A DNA stretch of 6,432 bases from Hellea sp. Its GTDB lineage: Bacteria > Pseudomonadota > Alphaproteobacteria > Caulobacterales > Maricaulaceae. Below, one piece after another: positions 5,609 to 6,432 of this stretch (within the stretch, counting starts at the first letter, position 1; every line of letters begins with the position of its first letter). The stretch is taken from contig JAHDEU010000133.1 of the NCBI GenBank assembly GCA_020628635.1, forward strand, positions 1 through 6,432, written 5' to 3'. The translations under genes were made by a program, and so were the position numbers. A model generated the notes under the pieces. That model was not told where the DNA came from, did no database searches, and saw only the letters and a list, made by a program, of their open reading frames with translations.

Positions 5609-6298
5609 GTGCGGGCGCTCGCGCTCACCGCCGCGCTGCTGCTCGGGGCCTGCGCTAGCACGGCCGGACCGGAGATTGTGGAGCGAAAAGGCGTCGAACT
5701 CACGCTCTATTACGATGTGCCGGAGCCGGTGCTGGACCTTGTCGCCGAGGTCGGCGCGCTGGCGGGCGAGCCGTCGCTGGTGGTGGCATCGGCCGCGCGA
5801 AGCCCGCGCAAGCAGGTCGAGGTGATGATCGAATACTATCTCGAATGCGACCCGAAGCCGGGCTATCCGGATTGCGGGGTGGACTACTTCCTGCAGACCT
5901 ATGAGCCGGAATGCTTGGGTCGCATGCTCGAGGTCTATGAGCCCGTCGCAGGCCTGCCGCCCGCGCGGCGCGAGGCCGTGCTGCAGGCGATGACGGCAGA
6001 GGTCGCGGGCGCGATCGCGGCCATGGACGCAGACCCGGGCGTGGAGCGCCGCTGCATGGCGCATGTCAGCGCGGAGGGCGTCTTCGCGGTGGATCTCGAC
6101 CCCGAGCTGACCGAGAGCCCGTTCGCGGTCTATCACGCCGTGCGGGCCATGGGCGCGCGCGTGCGCCAGTCGCGCTTCTTCTATCCCGACATCGAGCACG
6201 TCCCGTCCAGCCCCGCGCCGGATGCGGCTTTCCATATCGAAGTAGTCACCGCGTCGCCCGCCGCACCCATCGCACCACCCCTGCCCATCAGCCCCTAG
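5609..6298 (+). CDS. Hypothetical lipoprotein, unknown family
   Basis: I do not recognise this 229-residue protein. It begins with a minimal lipoprotein signal, an Arg followed by a hydrophobic run and LLGAC with acylated Cys15. The mature part has Cys80, Cys89, Cys102 and Cys149, a DVPEPVLDLVAEVGALAG helix near 36-53, an aromatic/acidic stretch VMIEYYLECDPKPGYPDCG at 72-90, and helices to about 142. The last 15 residues are Pro/Ala-rich (SPAAPIAPPLPISP). The GTG start at 5609 is chosen because it places the signal peptide at the N-terminus and lies one base after the MAPEG stop. The in-frame ATG at 5546 would add 21 residues overlapping MAPEG and bury the signal. No ribosome site precedes the GTG, so translation probably depends on ribosomes finishing MAPEG. 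The Cys pattern differs in spacing from the other lipoprotein in this window. Confidence 0.8.
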   Translation: MRALALTAALLLGACASTAGPEIVERKGVELTLYYDVPEPVLDLVAEVGALAGEPSLVVASAARSPRKQVEVMIEYYLECDPKPGYPDCGVDYFLQTYEPECLGRMLEVYEPVAGLPPARREAVLQAMTAEVAGAIAAMDADPGVERRCMAHVSAEGVFAVDLDPELTESPFAVYHAVRAMGARVRQSRFFYPDIEHVPSSPAPDAAFHIEVVTASPAAPIAPPLPISP

Positions 6299-6307
6299 GA
6301 GCCTTTC

Positions 6308-6432
6308 ATGTCCACCATTCTCGTGACCCTCATCACCTTCACCGACCGAAGCGAATACGCCCATTACGCACGCATGGCAGGAGAGCTGTTCATGCGCGAG
6401 AAGGTCGGCATCATCGTGAATGACGAAAACCC
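6308..6432 (+). CDS. Small protein, possibly DUF1330-like, 5' part
   Basis: An ATG at 6308 opens a frame that runs off the window, with 41 complete codons visible. TAGGAG at 6296-6301 with a 6-nt spacer is an excellent ribosome site, and its TAG is also the stop of the upstream lipoprotein gene, so the gene is very likely translated in the same operon. The text begins MSTILVTLITFTDRSEYAHY and continues into GELFMREKVGIIVNDENP. A beta strand, then a helix with a Tyr-x-x-Tyr pattern, then a second strand ending in Asn-Asp-Glu resembles the start of DUF1330-type dimeric alpha/beta-barrel proteins. That assignment rests on pattern only. Confidence 0.7.
   Translation, partial: MSTILVTLITFTDRSEYAHYARMAGELFMREKVGIIVNDEN

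Noticed and set aside
5546..6298. Longer form of the second lipoprotein starting at the ATG at 5546
   Set aside because: It overlaps MAPEG by about 60 bp and buries the lipobox; the GTG at 5609 fits better.
5459..6364. Minus-strand open frame of 301 codons opposite MAPEG and the second lipoprotein
   Set aside because: It is Arg/His/Gly-rich with no motif. The plus-strand reading gives a MAPEG protein and a lipoprotein signal with consistent spacing.
1..6432. Mobile elements, CRISPR, tRNA or other RNA genes
   Set aside because: No transposase, long terminal inverted repeats, regular repeat-spacer pattern or tRNA cloverleaf was found by reading both strands.

Overview
The window is about two-thirds G+C with strong G/C bias at third codon positions. 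It looks like ordinary chromosomal DNA of a Gram-negative proteobacterium. Two lipobox-bearing lipoproteins, a membrane-anchored retropepsin-like protease of the DTGA type and the codon pattern suggest an alphaproteobacterium, perhaps of the Hyphomonadaceae/Maricaulaceae kind; that placement is inference. No mobile element, CRISPR array, rRNA or tRNA gene was seen. Coding density is very high and no gap exceeds 165 bp.

Layout. (1) At the left edge is the 3' part of dusA (tRNA dihydrouridine synthase). It overlaps by 4 bp a TTG-started TauE/SafE membrane transporter gene. (2) Converging on that gene, with 8 to 9 bp between stops, is a minus-strand gene for a membrane-anchored single-domain aspartic protease. 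(3) A 117-bp divergent gap separates it from a plus-strand CobT-family gene. Its product keeps the fold's landmarks but has changed both glutamates usually considered catalytic. A leucine/Glu/Phe/Val dehydrogenase gene follows 52 bp downstream. (4) The dehydrogenase gene converges, with one base between stops, on a minus-strand lipoprotein gene. (5) A 162-bp divergent control region holds a central imperfect dyad flanked by two outward-facing sigma-54-like elements. (6) Rightwards from it run a MAPEG-family membrane protein gene, a GTG-started lipoprotein gene one base after its stop, and the start of a small gene, probably DUF1330-like, cut by the window edge.

How the genes work together: dusA-tauE and MAPEG-lipoprotein-small gene are probable operons by spacing and overlap. 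The CobT-like and leucine dehydrogenase genes may be co-transcribed. A link through branched-chain amino acid catabolism, which can end in B12-dependent methylmalonyl-CoA mutase, is speculation.

Worth a second look: the symmetric divergent control region at 5014-5175; the CobT-like protein with both key glutamates replaced; and stop-codon usage, where seven of eight visible genes end in TAG, every one preceded by C (CTAG). Palindromes are built on the opposed stops at both convergent junctions. No clearly new multi-gene system is visible.
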